This document shows, piece by piece, positions 1 through 10,246 of a stretch of DNA of 64,000 nucleotides. Each line of letters opens with the position of its first letter. Positions within the stretch are counted from its first letter, which is position 1. The stretch spans positions 338,747-402,746 of the forward strand of contig NZ_JYLI01000004.1 of the NCBI RefSeq assembly GCF_001439785.1, given 5' to 3'. The notes beneath the pieces are model-generated. The model ran no database searches, was not told where the DNA came from, and was given only the letters and a program-made list of their open reading frames with translations. A program made the position numbers and the translations under genes. The DNA comes from Pseudomonas poae (lineage in GTDB: Bacteria; Pseudomonadota; Gammaproteobacteria; Pseudomonadales; Pseudomonadaceae).

Positions 1-476
1 GCCTGCAGTTTTCCGAAGGCGCCGGCAAGGCCGGGCGCGAGGCTTTGGCCGCCGGCGCGCCAATCCTGTGTGACGCGCGGATGGTCTCCGAAGGCGTGAC
101 CCGCACGCGTCTGCCGGCCAACAATCAGGTGATCTGCACCCTGCGTGACGACAGCGTGCCGCAGTTGGCGCGCGAATTGGGCAACACCCGTTCTGCCGCC
201 GCGCTGGAGCTGTGGCGCCCGCACCTGGAAGGCAGCGTGGTGGTGATCGGCAACGCACCGACCGCGCTGTTTTACCTGCTGGAGATGCTCGATGCCGGCG
301 CGCCGAAACCGGCGCTGATCCTCGGCTTCCCCGTTGGCTTTGTCGGCGCCGCCGAATCCAAGGCGATGCTCGCCGCCGACAGCCGTGGCGTGCCCTTCGT
401 GATCATGCAGGGTCGCCTCGGCGGCAGCGCCATGGCCGCCGCCGCCGTCAATGCGCTTGCCACGGAGGTGGAGTGA
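1..476 (+). CDS. cobH: Precorrin-8X methylmutase, 5' truncated
   Basis: This is the C-terminal part of CobH/CbiC, which moves a methyl group from C-11 to C-12 to make hydrogenobyrinic acid in aerobic B12 synthesis. The frame is open from base 3 with no start, so the gene begins upstream of the window. About 157 residues are visible of a family usually near 205-210. The family core [13 protein letters not shown] and the Gly-rich end ([16 protein letters not shown]) are seen; the N-terminal catalytic histidine region is outside the window. The stop TGA overlaps the ATG of cobI (TGATG), which suggests translational coupling. Identity rests on recognition of these motifs and on the following cob genes. 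Confidence 0.9.
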   Translation, partial: LQFSEGAGKAGREALAAGAPILCDARMVSEGVTRTRLPANNQVICTLRDDSVPQLARELGNTRSAAALELWRPHLEGSVVVIGNAPTALFYLLEMLDAGAPKPALILGFPVGFVGAAESKAMLAADSRGVPFVIMQGRLGGSAMAAAAVNALATEVE

Positions 477-1207
477 TGCCGGCACGCGGACGCTTGATTG
501 GCCTGGGCGTCGGCCCCGGCGACCCGGAGCTGATCACTGTCAAGGCGCTGCGCCTGCTGCGCGAATCGCCGGTGGTGGCGTACTTCGTGGCCAAGGGCAA
601 GAAGGGCAACGCGTTCAGTATCATCGAGGATCATCTGGTGCCCCAGCAGACGCTGATGCCGCTGGTGTACCCGGTGACCACCGAAGCACTGCCGGCGCCG
701 CTGTCCTACGAAGAGGTGATCAGCGATTTCTACGACACCGCCAGCCTGCACGTTGCGGCGCATCTGGACGCCGGCCGCGATGTGGCGGTGATCTGCGAGG
801 GCGATCCGTTCTTCTACGGCTCCTACATGTACCTGCACGACCGCCTCGCCGAGCGCTACGAAGCGCAGGTCATTCCCGGCGTGTGCTCGATGCTCGGCGG
901 CGCTTCGGTGCTCGGCGCGCCGTTGGTGTATCGCAACCAGAGCCTGTCGGTGCTGTCGGGCGTATTGCCCCATGAAGACCTCAAGCGCCGCCTGGCCGAT
1001 GCCGACGCGGCGGTGATCATGAAACTGGGCCGCAACTTCCCCAAGGTACGCCAGGTGCTGGAAGAGCTGGGGCTCGCTGACCGTGCGCTGTATGTGGAGC
1101 GCGCGACCATGGCCAATCAGAAAATCGTGCCGCTGGATCAGGTGGTGCCAATGTCGTCGCCGTATTTCTCGCTGATCATCGTGCCCGGTGAACGGTGGCA
1201 AGGGTGA
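476..1207 (+). CDS. cobI: Precorrin-2 C20-methyltransferase
   Basis: SAM-dependent tetrapyrrole methylase of 243 residues that methylates precorrin-2 at C-20. The N-terminal SAM-binding loop [18 protein letters not shown] (residues about 6-23) and the [14 protein letters not shown] segment (about 106-119) are classic for CobI/CbiL. The ATG at 476 overlaps the cobH stop by one base; longer starts in the same frame only translate the wrong frame of cobH. The 3' end overlaps the next cob gene, so the three genes form one operon. Confidence 0.93.
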   Translation: MPARGRLIGLGVGPGDPELITVKALRLLRESPVVAYFVAKGKKGNAFSIIEDHLVPQQTLMPLVYPVTTEALPAPLSYEEVISDFYDTASLHVAAHLDAGRDVAVICEGDPFFYGSYMYLHDRLAERYEAQVIPGVCSMLGGASVLGAPLVYRNQSLSVLSGVLPHEDLKRRLADADAAVIMKLGRNFPKVRQVLEELGLADRALYVERATMANQKIVPLDQVVPMSSPYFSLIIVPGERWQG

Positions 1208-2844
1208 TCAATCCTGCGATCGTCATCCTTGGCCAGGGCAGCCTCGCCACTGCGCGCCTTATTCAGCAGGTGTACCCCGGCGCGTTAATCCATGGCCTGG
1301 CCGGACGCGTCGAAGGCGCTGACCACGCCTACAGTGAATTTGGCGCCACGCTGCGCCAGCTGTACCAGCAGGGCACGCCGCTGATTGCGCTGTGCGCCGC
1401 CGGCATCGTTATTCGCACACTGGCGCCTTTGCTGTTGGAAAAGGGCGAAGAGCCCGCCGTGCTGGCGGTGGCCGAGGACGGCAGTGCGGTGGTGCCGCTG
1501 CTCGGTGGCCTGGGCGGTGTGAACGTCATGGCGCGGGACATCGCGGCAGCATTGAACGTGGCGGCGGCGATCACCACCAGTGGCGAGCTGCGTTTCGGCA
1601 CCTGCTTGCTCAACCCGCCCAAGGGGTATGAGCTGGGGGACCTGGAGCTGGGCAAGCGCTTTGTCAGCGATCTGCTGGCCGGCGAACGGGTGCGCATCGA
1701 AGGGGCGGCGCCGTGGTTGGACGAGGCCAACCTGCCCCAGGATCAGCAGGCACATCTGGCGATTCACGTGGGCAGCGCCGCGCGCGCGCCTGCGGCCAAT
1801 GAACTGCTGATCTACCCGAAAAATGTAAGCGTCACCTGCAAACCGGGTGCGCAATTGGCTGAGCGGGTTCGCGAAGCGTTGGACCAGGCCGGCGTCGCGC
1901 TGCAGTCGCTGGCCTGCCTGTTGGCCAGTGACACGCAGATGGCGGACGCGTCGCTGCACGACGCCGCTGCGCAGTTGGCGGTGCCGCTGCGGTTCGCCAG
2001 CGTCAGCCAGGACGCCGATATCGTGATCAACGTCGCCGAGCAGCCGCTGGATCTGGCCCGGGTAGGTCGCGCGCGTGGCCGTGTGGCAGTGATCGGCCTG
2101 GGCCCCGGCGCTGCCGAGTTGATGGTGCCAGCGGTGAAAGCCGAGTTGGCGCGCTGCACCGATGTGCTGGGCTACGAGACTTACGTGCGCATGGCCGGGC
2201 CGTTCCGCGACGATCAGGTGCAACACTGCACCGACAACCGCGAAGAAATGCAGCGCGCGCGTCACGCTTTCGAACTGGCCGTGCAAGGCCGTTCGGTGGT
2301 GGTGGTATCGTCCGGCGATCCGGGGGTATTTGCGATGGCGGCGGCAGTGATCGAGGCGCTGCACGAATCCAGCGACCCGGCGTGGCATCAGGTCGACCTG
2401 CAGATCTTGCCAGGGGTGTCCGCGTCGCTGGCGACCGCCGCCCAGGCCGGCGCGCCGCTGGGTCATGACTTCTGCATGATGTCGCTGTCGGACAACCTCA
2501 AGCCCTGGTCGATCATCGAGAAACGCCTGGACCTCGCGTCCCAGGCTGACCTGGCGTTGGCGTTCTACAACCCGATCTCCCGCGCACGGCCGTGGCAGCT
2601 GGGGCGAGCGCTGGACATCGTCGCGCAGCACCGCACGCCCGAAACGCCGGTGGTGCTCGGCCGTGACATCGGTCGACCGGGCCAGACCTTGCGCGTCACC
2701 ACCCTGGGGCAACTCACGCCCGAGCAGGTGGACATGCGCACCATGGTGCTGATCGGCTCGTCCACCACCTGCACGTTCCCGCGTGCCGGTGGCGGTGAAT
2801 GGGTGTACACGCCGCGCTGGTACGGCGACAAACCCAACGCCTGA
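1204..2844 (+). CDS. cobJ: CbiG-CobJ fusion: precorrin-3B C17-methyltransferase
   Basis: A fusion of about 546 residues. Residues about 1-130 match the CbiG N-terminal domain ([31 protein letters not shown]), about 195-285 the CbiG C-terminal domain, and about 295-546 the CobJ tetrapyrrole methylase ([14 protein letters not shown], then [14 protein letters not shown]). CobJ methylates C-17 with ring contraction; the CbiG part relates to lactone opening in the cobalt-early pathway. This fusion is known in Pseudomonas. I chose GTG 1204 because it overlaps the cobI stop as GTGA and the protein then starts at the conserved [12 protein letters not shown] 1195 is a possible longer start. The gene ends the cob operon at a hairpin. 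Confidence 0.9.
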   Translation: MINPAIVILGQGSLATARLIQQVYPGALIHGLAGRVEGADHAYSEFGATLRQLYQQGTPLIALCAAGIVIRTLAPLLLEKGEEPAVLAVAEDGSAVVPLLGGLGGVNVMARDIAAALNVAAAITTSGELRFGTCLLNPPKGYELGDLELGKRFVSDLLAGERVRIEGAAPWLDEANLPQDQQAHLAIHVGSAARAPAANELLIYPKNVSVTCKPGAQLAERVREALDQAGVALQSLACLLASDTQMADASLHDAAAQLAVPLRFASVSQDADIVINVAEQPLDLARVGRARGRVAVIGLGPGAAELMVPAVKAELARCTDVLGYETYVRMAGPFRDDQVQHCTDNREEMQRARHAFELAVQGRSVVVVSSGDPGVFAMAAAVIEALHESSDPAWHQVDLQILPGVSASLATAAQAGAPLGHDFCMMSLSDNLKPWSIIEKRLDLASQADLALAFYNPISRARPWQLGRALDIVAQHRTPETPVVLGRDIGRPGQTLRVTTLGQLTPEQVDMRTMVLIGSSTTCTFPRAGGGEWVYTPRWYGDKPNA

Positions 2845-2853
2845 TGCCGTGGG

Positions 2854-2908
2854 AAAGCGCCGATTAATCCTGGGTTTTGCCTCGGGTTATCCGGCGCTTT
2901 TTCTTTTT
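2854..2908 (+). terminator. Rho-independent terminator of the cob operon
   Basis: AAAGCGCCG (2854-2862) pairs with CGGCGCTTT (2892-2900), with a further imperfect pairing inside, followed by TTCTTTTTCC. It lies 10 bases after the cobJ stop. Confidence 0.75.
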
Positions 2909-3068
2909 CCATCGACGAAATGTGCGCGACCTGGCGTTGCGCCCCGCAATGGCTGGGCGGCGTGTTCCGGTGCGCGCCAGCAAGGGATAAGTGTCGTCTG
3001 GCAAGCCCGCCCGCCCCTGGACTAGGGTGAAAGCAGCCCCAATGTGGGGTGCTTGTGGAGAGCTGAAC

Positions 3069-3848
3069 ATGGAGCGACATCATAGAAGGATCAACAGTAC
3101 AAAAAGGCGCAAGTTGATTGCGGCCTACAAGCTGCCGGCGTCGGCAGGCGCGCCGGCTACCGCCGCGCCCGAGCCGGAGGACGAATCGAATGCGGCGGTG
3201 GTCAATAACAGCGTGATCTCGTTTGCCGAGGGCCTGTCGAGCCTGAGCCGCGAATACATCCGTAAAAGTTACCTGCTGGCCAGCAGTTATGTTAGCGATG
3301 TGTTGAAGATTCATCGCGGCACCGAGGCGTGGTACGACGAATTCATCAAGGTGATGATCAGCCTGGGCTGGCTGCCGATGCGCAGCAGCTTCGAGCGGGT
3401 GTCCAGCAGTGGCAAGGGCCTGACGGTGCAACTGACGGTGCTGAACATGATCGCCGCGATGCTCGCTTCGACCGCACTGGCCGGGCCGGTGCTGGCGGCC
3501 TTGCCCCGGCTGGCGGCGGATGCGCTGGAGGCCATGAAGCAGCAACCCGCCTCGCTCGAGCTGTTCAAGCGCAACAGCTCGCTGCAGCAGGGCGGTGACT
3601 TTGGCGTGGCGTCCTGCACCGAAGCCAACGGCGAAGTGATGATGGTGCTGGTGACCTACAGTAGCCGTGGCGTGAGCAAACAGGTGGGTCTGCCGTTTCT
3701 GGAATGGGACAGCTCCTCGTTCGAGGCCTTCAGCGGGCAGACGTGCCTGGTGCTGAATACGTCGCTGGTCAACGAAAAAACCATCCAACTGATGCGCGAG
3801 AGCGCGGGGGACAAGGTGCAGTCGGCTATAGCCAGATACCGCATCTGA
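3069..3848 (+). CDS. Unrecognised 259-residue protein
   Basis: I do not recognise this gene. The start ATG 3069 follows GGAGAGCTGAAC; in-frame codons upstream run into the intergenic region. The protein has a basic start (residues 1-16), an Ala/Pro/Glu-rich linker (23-43) with no signal peptide, a Ser- and aromatic-rich region (45-110) with WYDEFIKVMISLGW (88-101), a hydrophobic stretch (118-150, VLNMIAAMLASTALAGPVLAAL), and a C-terminal half rich in Ser and beta-prone runs. It stands alone between the cob terminator and REP elements. The pattern WY..F......LGW recalls, from memory only, other uncharacterised Pseudomonas and Photorhabdus proteins. A cytosolic or non-classically exported protein is possible; no function is claimed. 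Confidence 0.75.
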   Translation: MERHHRRINSTKRRKLIAAYKLPASAGAPATAAPEPEDESNAAVVNNSVISFAEGLSSLSREYIRKSYLLASSYVSDVLKIHRGTEAWYDEFIKVMISLGWLPMRSSFERVSSSGKGLTVQLTVLNMIAAMLASTALAGPVLAALPRLAADALEAMKQQPASLELFKRNSSLQQGGDFGVASCTEANGEVMMVLVTYSSRGVSKQVGLPFLEWDSSSFEAFSGQTCLVLNTSLVNEKTIQLMRESAGDKVQSAIARYRI

Positions 3849-3880
3849 GGCACCTTTTTTCAGGCCTGTGAGATCAATTG

Positions 3881-3968
3881 TGGGACAGGGCTTGCCCGGT
3901 AAGGCGGTGCGTCAGTCAATATCAATGTTCGCTGGACTACCGTCTTCGCAGGCAAGCCAGCTCCCACA
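3881..3968. repeat. REPIN, GTGGGA class
   Basis: An imperfect inverted pair: GTGGGACAGGGCTTGCC at the left and GGCAAGCCAGCTCCCAC at the right. The spacer GGTGCGTCAGTCAATATCAA resembles the spacer at 52083-52170. Related copies are at 8444, 37824 and 52083. Confidence 0.8.
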
Positions 3969-4000
3969 TTTGATCTTCGTTGCCTTGAGCATGGCGTTCG

Positions 4001-4047
4001 CTTAACTGACTGGCATCAGGGCAAGCCCCAATGCCGTTCAGTTAAGC
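4001..4047. repeat. Palindromic element with GCTTAACTGA arms
   Basis: GCTTAACTGA (4001-4010) is the reverse complement of TCAGTTAAGC (4038-4047), and inside it GGCAT pairs with ATGCC around CAGGGCAAGCCCC. Half-copies of the same unit occur at 37481-37508 and 37930-37956. It differs from the REP elements beside it. Confidence 0.6.
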
Positions 4048-4058
4048 GCAGATTCCCT

Positions 4059-4191
4059 GTGGCGAGCAGGCTTGTCCTGCGTTGGGCTGCGCAGCAGCCC
4101 CAAAACCAGGCGCTGGGCCGTATCAGGTACACCGCGTTTCGCTGGAGTGGGGGCGCTTCGCACCCCAACGCGGGGCAAGCCCGCTCGCCAC
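4059..4191. repeat. REP inverted pair, GTGGCGAGC class
   Basis: GTGGCGAGCAGGCTTGTCC at the left and GGGGCAAGCCCGCTCGCCAC at the right enclose a GC-rich core with its own stem (GGGGCGCTTCG CACCCC). Directly downstream of retS. Similar copies are at 37528 and 42682. Confidence 0.8.
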
Positions 4192-4228
4192 AGCGGCTAG
4201 AGTTTGCTGCAAGGCGGCGCAGTTGACA

Positions 4229-7000
4229 TCAGGAAGGCTCGTGCTCGGGTCGCTGTTGGCGCTGTGCCACCCAGAATTCCACCAGCTCACGCAATTGCGA
4301 CAGCTCCACCGGTTTGGCCATGTGCCCGTCCATCCCGGCCTGGCGTGCGCGCTCTTTGTGTTCCGAAAGAATATGCGCGGTCAGCGCCACCACCGGGGTG
4401 CGTATCCGCTGGTGGCTGACTTCCCACGCGCGCAACTGCTGGGTGGCGGAGAAGCCATCGAGGATCGGCATTTCGCAGTCCATCAACACCAGGTCGTAGC
4501 GCTGGGCCTTCATCGCTTGCAGGGCCTCTTCGCCATTGCTGGCAGTGTCCGGATTGAGGTTGAGCTTGCCGAGCATGCCGCGAATCACTTTGGTGGAGAT
4601 GCTGTTGTCTTCGGCCACCAGGATGCGGAAGTCGGCCGGCACGGTGATCGCAGCCGGCGTGCTGAGGTGCACGCGTGGCTGCACGTTGCCTTTGTTGCGT
4701 TGGGTCAGTTCGTCGGCCAGGGTGGTCTTGAGCGTGTAGCCGGCCACCGGCTTGGCGAGGATGCGCTTGATCCCGCTGTTGCGCGCGATGATCTTGCTCG
4801 GCGCATTGCTGATACCGGTGAGCATGATCAACAGGATGTCGTGGTTCAGGCTCGGGTCTTCCTTGATCTTCGCCGCGAGCTGCATGCCGGTCATGCCGGG
4901 CATGTTCTGGTCCAGCAGCACAATGTCGAAGTAATCACGCAGGTGTGCCTTGGTGCGCAGCAGCGCCAGGGCTTCCTTGCCGGACGACACGGCGCTGACA
5001 TTCAGGCCCCAGGCGCTGCACTGCTGCACCAGTACCTTGCGGCACGTGTCGTTGTCGTCCACTACCAGTACGCGAGCATCCTGCAGCGGGCCGTCGAGGT
5101 CGCAGGTCGGGTGTTCCAGGCGCTGCGGGTCCAGCGGCAAGGTCAGCCACAAGGTGCTGCCCTGATGCGTGCCGCTCTTGATGCCGAACTCGCCGTTCAT
5201 CAACAGGATCAACTGGCGCGCGATCACCAGGCCCAGGTGGCCGCTCAGGCGTGTGGTCGATACGAAATTCTTGCTGTGCAGTTCGCTGTGCAGCAGAGCG
5301 TCGCGTTCGGCGGCGTCCATCGGCAGGCCGCTGTCCTGCACGGCAATGCGCAGGCGTGGCTGGGTGTTGCGGTCTTCCAGCGCGATCACGATCAGCACTT
5401 CGCCTTCGTCGGTTTTCTGCAGGGCGTTTTCCAACAGGCTCAGCATCGCCTGGCGCAGGCGCGTGGGGTCGCCGCTGATGACGCGGGGGACTTGGGGTTG
5501 GATAAAGCTGATCAGTTCGACGTTCTGCTGTTCGGCCTTGGCGCGGAAGATACTCAGGCAGTCGTCGATCAATGCGTTGAGGTCGAACTGCACGTCATCG
5601 AGCTCGATCTGCCCGGACTCGAGATTGGAAATGTCGAGAATTTCGTTGATCAGCGTAAGCAGTTCGTTACCGGCACTGTGGATGGTCTGCACATAGTCGC
5701 GCTGCTTGACCGACAGCGGCGTGCCCAGCAGCAACTCGGTCATGCCCAGCACGCCGTTCATGGGGGTGCGGATTTCGTGGCTGATCTTCGCCAGGAACTC
5801 GGCCTTGGCGGCGATTTCGGCGTTGCTCGCGGCCAGGTCGCGGCTGAGGCTGAAGCGGGTTTCGACAATGGCGCGCTGGCGCTCTCCCAAGGCCAGGCTC
5901 ATCAGCAGGCCGCTCAGGCAGATAAAGCCGAGCAGCGTCACGATCAGCCCTTGCGGTGCCACCATGGTCAGGCCGAGCAGGGCGGGCAGGATGATCAGCG
6001 TGCCGATGTTGAACACCACCATCGCCGCCACGAACAGGCGCGCCGGGCGGTAGCCTTTTTGCCAGTGATAGGCTGAGACGAACAGCATGCTCAGGCCGGC
6101 CAGGGCCACCAGGGCGTAGGTGATGATGTTCAGTGGCAGGGTGTTGACGAACAGCAGCAACAGGCCGCACAGCACGATCACCAGGATATCGGCCATCAAC
6201 AGCTTGTTCAGCGGGTGCGAGCCCAGCGGCATGAAGAAACGGTATGCATACATCAGCCCGCAGGGCGCGGTGAGCAGCAGGGCCAGGTAGGCGCCGGGGG
6301 TCTGGATCGCGTGCCAGTTGGGCAGCCACGGCCCCACAAGGTTAAGCAGCAGCGCCAGGCTGAGCATCAGCAGCACTTCGCAGGCCGCCAGCCACAGGCT
6401 GCTGCGCGAGCGGTGATAGGCGAAACGCGTGAGGTTATGCAGGATCAGCATCGCCAGCACGCCGAACAGCAGGCCGTAGATCAGCGTCTGGTTCTGGTTC
6501 GCGGCGGCCAGCACCGCCGGCTCCAGGGTAATATAGGGGCGTAGCTCGTGTTCCGACACCAGGCGCAGGTACACATCGAGGGGCTTCTGGCTCTGGGGCA
6601 TCGGCAGCATGAAATCGCTGCTGGGCAGCGGGCGCTCCGCCTGCGGCTGGCGGGTGCCGGTGTTCTGCTGTTCGACCAGGGTGTCACCGTCCAGCACATA
6701 CAGGCTCAGGTGCGACAGGTCGGGAGCGAATACCCGCAGCAGTTGCTCGTGCTTGCCGGGTTGCAGCTTGAAGCGGACCCACAATGCGCCGTCCGGTGGG
6801 GCAGCGGTGATCCGGTCAAGTTCGGTGGGGCTGAATTGATTGGTGTAGCGCGGGGACCGGATGTCGCTCAGTTGCAGGTCGGCCTGTTCGTCGAGCAATA
6901 TCGCCCAACCACTGCCTTGTGCGGCCGCCTGGGCCGGGAACAAGCAGAGCAATGTCAGCAGGCTGACAGTGAAACCTATGGCGATCCTGAGCCAGCGCAA
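4229..7000 (-). CDS. retS: Hybrid sensor kinase RetS
   Basis: RetS restrains the Gac/Rsm cascade by acting on GacS, and so controls the switch between acute and surface-attached life. With a TTG start at 7000 the protein is 923 residues: signal peptide (1-28), periplasmic 7TMR-DISMED2 domain (about 30-165), seven membrane helices (about 172-372), HisKA with H408 ([10 protein letters not shown]), an ATPase-like domain, and two receivers (D697 in LLDQNMPG, D841 in LMDCEMP). TTG is chosen because AAGGGA lies 7 bases upstream; the next start, ATG 7081, adds 27 unlikely residues before the signal peptide. The ATPase G1 box reads DSGLP rather than DxGxG. Architecture and its place after purD match PA4856, as I recall. 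Confidence 0.9.
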   Translation of the reverse strand: MRWLRIAIGFTVSLLTLLCLFPAQAAAQGSGWAILLDEQADLQLSDIRSPRYTNQFSPTELDRITAAPPDGALWVRFKLQPGKHEQLLRVFAPDLSHLSLYVLDGDTLVEQQNTGTRQPQAERPLPSSDFMLPMPQSQKPLDVYLRLVSEHELRPYITLEPAVLAAANQNQTLIYGLLFGVLAMLILHNLTRFAYHRSRSSLWLAACEVLLMLSLALLLNLVGPWLPNWHAIQTPGAYLALLLTAPCGLMYAYRFFMPLGSHPLNKLLMADILVIVLCGLLLLFVNTLPLNIITYALVALAGLSMLFVSAYHWQKGYRPARLFVAAMVVFNIGTLIILPALLGLTMVAPQGLIVTLLGFICLSGLLMSLALGERQRAIVETRFSLSRDLAASNAEIAAKAEFLAKISHEIRTPMNGVLGMTELLLGTPLSVKQRDYVQTIHSAGNELLTLINEILDISNLESGQIELDDVQFDLNALIDDCLSIFRAKAEQQNVELISFIQPQVPRVISGDPTRLRQAMLSLLENALQKTDEGEVLIVIALEDRNTQPRLRIAVQDSGLPMDAAERDALLHSELHSKNFVSTTRLSGHLGLVIARQLILLMNGEFGIKSGTHQGSTLWLTLPLDPQRLEHPTCDLDGPLQDARVLVVDDNDTCRKVLVQQCSAWGLNVSAVSSGKEALALLRTKAHLRDYFDIVLLDQNMPGMTGMQLAAKIKEDPSLNHDILLIMLTGISNAPSKIIARNSGIKRILAKPVAGYTLKTTLADELTQRNKGNVQPRVHLSTPAAITVPADFRILVAEDNSISTKVIRGMLGKLNLNPDTASNGEEALQAMKAQRYDLVLMDCEMPILDGFSATQQLRAWEVSHQRIRTPVVALTAHILSEHKERARQAGMDGHMAKPVELSQLRELVEFWVAQRQQRPEHEPS

Positions 7001-7097
7001 GGCGAAATCCCTTCGTAGGTTGATGCACGGATGAACTATGCGCGGGGAGGCATGAGTACGGCAAGGGCCGAAGGCCCTCACCTAACCGAACGGCTAG

Positions 7098-8390
7098 CTA
7101 CGCGTTTTCGCCACGTTCACGGGCAATGGCGCGGTAGCCGATGTCCGTGCGGTAAAAACAGCCTTTCCAATCAATCTTCGCGGCCAACTTGTACGCCTGT
7201 TGCTGCGCGGCGTCGACACTGGCGCACATCGCGGTGGCGCACAACACGCGACCACCGGCGGTAACGACCTTGCCATCCTTGAGCGCGGTGCCCGCATGGA
7301 ACACCTTGCCTTCCAGCGTAGCAGCGTCTTCGAGACCTTCAATCACATCGCCCTTGGCATAGTCGGCGGGGTAACCCCCGGCGGCCAGCACAATGCCGAC
7401 GCTCGGGCGCGGGTCCCACTGCGCTTCGATCTTGTCCAGGGCCTGGGCCAGAGCGGCTTCCACCAGCAGCACCAGGCTCGATTGCAGGCGCAGCATCACC
7501 GGCTGGGTTTCCGGGTCGCCGAAGCGGCAGTTGAACTCGATGACTTTCGGGTTGCCGGCCTTGTCGATCATCAGTCCCGCGTACAGGAAACCGGTGTAGA
7601 CGTTGCCTTCGTCGGCCATGCCGCGCACGGTCGGCCAGATCACCAGGTCCATGACGCGCTGATGCACGTCGCTGGTGACCACCGGGGCAGGGGAGTAGGC
7701 GCCCATGCCGCCGGTATTCGGACCGCTGTCACCGTTGCCGACGCGCTTGTGGTCCTGGCTGGTGGCCATCGGCAATACGTTCTTGCCATCGACCATCACG
7801 ATAAAGCTGGCTTCTTCGCCGTCGAGGAACTCCTCGATCACCACCCGCGAACCTGCATCACCAAAGGCATTGCCGGCGAGCATGTCGCGCACGGCGTCTT
7901 CGGCTTCCTGCAGGGTCATGGCGACGATCACGCCTTTACCGGCGGCCAGGCCATCGGCCTTGATCACGATCGGCGCGCCTTTTTCACGCAGGTAAGCCAG
8001 GGCCGGCTCGATCTCGGTGAAGTTCTGGTAGTCGGCGGTCGGGATCTTGTGGCGCGCCAGGAAATCCTTGGTAAAGGCTTTCGAGCCTTCCAGTTGCGCG
8101 GCGCCGGCGGTAGGGCCGAAGCAATCCAGGTTACGGCTGCGGAACAGATCGACGACGCCGGCAACCAGCGGCACTTCCGGGCCGACGATGGTCAGGGCAA
8201 CGTTCTTCTCGGCAAAATCTGCCAACTGCTCCAGGGCCAGCACGTCGATGGCGACGTTTTCGCACTTGGCTTCGATGGCGGTACCGGCGTTGCCGGGGGC
8301 GACGAAGACTTTCTGGACGCGTGGGTCCTGGGCAACTTTCCAGGCCAGGGCGTGTTCACGGCCACCGCTGCCAATGATCAAAACATTCAT
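7098..8390 (-). CDS. purD: Phosphoribosylamine-glycine ligase (GARS)
   Basis: Second step of de novo purine synthesis: 5-phosphoribosylamine, glycine and ATP give GAR. At 430 residues it has normal family length. The N-terminal IGSGGREHALAWK (6-18), the ATP-grasp domain with IVIKADGLAAGKGV, and EFNCRFGDPETQ near residue 290 are diagnostic. ATG 8390 starts at the conserved MNVLIIGSGG; the frame stays open upstream only through a REPIN. It follows purH on the same strand. Confidence 0.96.
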   Translation of the reverse strand: MNVLIIGSGGREHALAWKVAQDPRVQKVFVAPGNAGTAIEAKCENVAIDVLALEQLADFAEKNVALTIVGPEVPLVAGVVDLFRSRNLDCFGPTAGAAQLEGSKAFTKDFLARHKIPTADYQNFTEIEPALAYLREKGAPIVIKADGLAAGKGVIVAMTLQEAEDAVRDMLAGNAFGDAGSRVVIEEFLDGEEASFIVMVDGKNVLPMATSQDHKRVGNGDSGPNTGGMGAYSPAPVVTSDVHQRVMDLVIWPTVRGMADEGNVYTGFLYAGLMIDKAGNPKVIEFNCRFGDPETQPVMLRLQSSLVLLVEAALAQALDKIEAQWDPRPSVGIVLAAGGYPADYAKGDVIEGLEDAATLEGKVFHAGTALKDGKVVTAGGRVLCATAMCASVDAAQQQAYKLAAKIDWKGCFYRTDIGYRAIARERGENA

Positions 8391-8443
8391 TTCAAAAACC
8401 TCGGATGACGCTGAATTCTGGAAACAATGCGGGCTGCTTTTCT

Positions 8444-8528
8444 GTGGGAGCGGGCTTGCCTGCGATGGCATCGACTCGGTGCATCTGATACATCGAGTCG
8501 CCCGCATCGCAGGCAAGCCAGCTCCCAC
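8444..8528. repeat. REPIN between purH and purD
   Basis: GTGGGAGCGGGCTTGCCTGCG pairs with CGCAGGCAAGCCAGCTCCCAC around a near-palindromic spacer (CATCGACTCGGTG / CATCGAGTCG). It fills most of the 167-base gap, so purD may be read through this structure. Confidence 0.85.
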
Positions 8529-8557
8529 ACAAGCCAGTGCCCACCAGGCAAATTGGA

Positions 8558-10165
8558 TCAGTGACGGAAGTGGCGCATGCCGGTGAAGACCATGGCTATG
8601 CCGGCTTCATCAGCGGCGGCAATTACTTCGGCGTCACGCATCGAGCCGCCTGGCTGGATGACGGCGGTCACACCGGCTTTCGCGGCATTGTCCAGGCCGT
8701 CGCGGAACGGGAAGAACGCGTCGGACGCCATCACCGAACCCACCACCTGCAAACCGGCGTGCTCAGCCTTGATCGCGGCGATACGCGCCGAGTTCACGCG
8801 GCTCATCTGGCCCGCGCCGACGCCGATGGTCTGGCGGTTCTTGGCGTACACAATGGCGTTGGATTTAACGTACTTGGCCACTTTCCAGGCGAAGATCAGG
8901 TCGTTGATCTCTTGCTCGGTCGGCGCGCGCTTGGTCACGACTTTCAGGTCTTCGCTGCCGATCATGCCGATGTCGCGGCTCTGTACCAGCAAGCCACCGT
9001 TGACGCGCTTGTAGTCCCACGCAGCGGCGCGGTCAGCCGACCACTCGCCGCAGGCCAGCAGGCGCACGTTGGCCTTGGCGGCAACGATGGCGCGGGCTTC
9101 TTCGCTGACGCTTGGGGCGATGATCACTTCGACGAACTGCCGCTCGACGATGGCCTTGGCGGTCTCGGCGTCCAGCTCACGGTTGAAGGCGATGATGCCG
9201 CCGAAGGCCGACTCGGTGTCGGTGGCGTAGGCCAGTTCGTAGGCCTGGCGAATCCCGCCTTCCGCGTCGGGGCTGACCGCCACGCCGCACGGGTTGGCGT
9301 GCTTGACGATCACGCAGGCCGGCTTGACGAAGCTCTTCACGCACTCCAGCGCGGCGTCGGTGTCGGCCACGTTGTTGTAGGAAAGCTCTTTGCCTTGCAG
9401 CTGGGTCGCGGTGGCGATGCCGACTTCGGCAGGTTTGGCTTCCACGTAGAACGCCGCGCTCTGGTGCGGGTTCTCGCCGTAGCGCATTTCCTGCGCCTTG
9501 ATGAACTGGCTGTTGAAGGTGCGCGGGAATTGGCTGCGGTCGGAGGTCGAGAGGGTGTCGGCGGCCTGATTCACGGTGCCCATGTAGTTGGCGATCATGC
9601 CGTCGTAGGCGGCGGTGTGTTCGAACGCCTTGAGCATCAGGTCAAAGCGCTGGGCGTAGGTCAGGCCACCGGCCTTGAGGCCTTCGAGCACCTGGGCGTA
9701 GTCGCTGGCGTTGACCACAATGGCCACGTCTTTATGGTTCTTGGCCGCCGAGCGGACCATGGTCGGGCCGCCGATGTCGATGTTTTCGATGGCGGTCGGC
9801 AGGTCGCAGCCGGGCTTGTTGATGGTGGCTTCGAACGGGTAGAGGTTGACGGCCACCAGGTCGATCGGCTTGATGCCGTGCTCGCTCATGATGGCGTCGT
9901 CGATACCGCGACGGCCGAGAATGCCGCCGTGGATTTTCGGGTGCAGGGTCTTGACCCGACCGTCCATCATTTCTGCGAAACCGGTGTAGTCCGCCACTTC
10001 CACTGCGGCCACGCCGTTGTCCTGCAGCAGTTTGAAGGTCCCGCCCGTGGAGAGGATTTCCACGCCCAGGGCTTCCAGCTCCCGGGCAAATTCGAGGATC
10101 CCGGTCTTGTCGGAAACACTGATCAAGGCGCGGCGGATCGGCAGGCGGGTAGTCTGGTCGGTCAT
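8558..10165 (-). CDS. purH: Bifunctional AICAR formyltransferase / IMP cyclohydrolase
   Basis: Catalyses the last two steps to IMP. 535 residues, close to other bacterial PurH. The N-terminal MGS-like cyclohydrolase domain starts [22 protein letters not shown] and contains GGTFKLL; the formyltransferase domain has the [10 protein letters not shown] motif with the catalytic Lys-His, and the protein ends [11 protein letters not shown] 10165 ([16 protein letters not shown]) is preferred over an upstream ATG. A terminator separates it from fis upstream, so it probably has its own promoter as well as read-through. Confidence 0.96.
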   Translation of the reverse strand: MTDQTTRLPIRRALISVSDKTGILEFARELEALGVEILSTGGTFKLLQDNGVAAVEVADYTGFAEMMDGRVKTLHPKIHGGILGRRGIDDAIMSEHGIKPIDLVAVNLYPFEATINKPGCDLPTAIENIDIGGPTMVRSAAKNHKDVAIVVNASDYAQVLEGLKAGGLTYAQRFDLMLKAFEHTAAYDGMIANYMGTVNQAADTLSTSDRSQFPRTFNSQFIKAQEMRYGENPHQSAAFYVEAKPAEVGIATATQLQGKELSYNNVADTDAALECVKSFVKPACVIVKHANPCGVAVSPDAEGGIRQAYELAYATDTESAFGGIIAFNRELDAETAKAIVERQFVEVIIAPSVSEEARAIVAAKANVRLLACGEWSADRAAAWDYKRVNGGLLVQSRDIGMIGSEDLKVVTKRAPTEQEINDLIFAWKVAKYVKSNAIVYAKNRQTIGVGAGQMSRVNSARIAAIKAEHAGLQVVGSVMASDAFFPFRDGLDNAAKAGVTAVIQPGGSMRDAEVIAAADEAGIAMVFTGMRHFRH

Positions 10166-10196
10166 TTCAATTTCCATCAAAAGCAAAGGAGTCAGC

Positions 10197-10229
10197 AAAA
10201 AAGGCGACCGGTTCTACGCGGGCGCCTTT
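10197..10229 (-). terminator. Terminator after fis
   Basis: Read on the minus strand, AAAGGCGCC pairs with GGTCGCCTTT through an imperfect stem and continues into six T residues. It lies 18 bases past the fis stop and 32 bases before the purH start. Confidence 0.65.
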
Positions 10230-10246
10230 CTGGTTGGATTGAATGC

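Larger units (their letters stand above)
3849..4228. other. 380-base intergenic region filled with repeats
   Basis: Lies between two convergent genes (the unknown protein and retS). It holds a REPIN (3881-3968), a separate palindrome (4001-4047) and a second, larger REP pair (4059-4191). I see no open reading frame worth calling. Confidence 0.7.

Noticed and set aside
3069..3848. Possible horizontally acquired toxin-immunity gene
   Set aside because: No immunity-like partner, no mobile element and base composition like its neighbours.
4059..4191. Regular palindromes considered as a CRISPR array
   Set aside because: There are no equal-length direct repeats with unique spacers; these are REP inverted pairs and no cas gene is present.
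4082..6076. A 664-codon plus-strand frame opposite retS
   Set aside because: Its start lies in a REP and it mirrors the histidine kinase.
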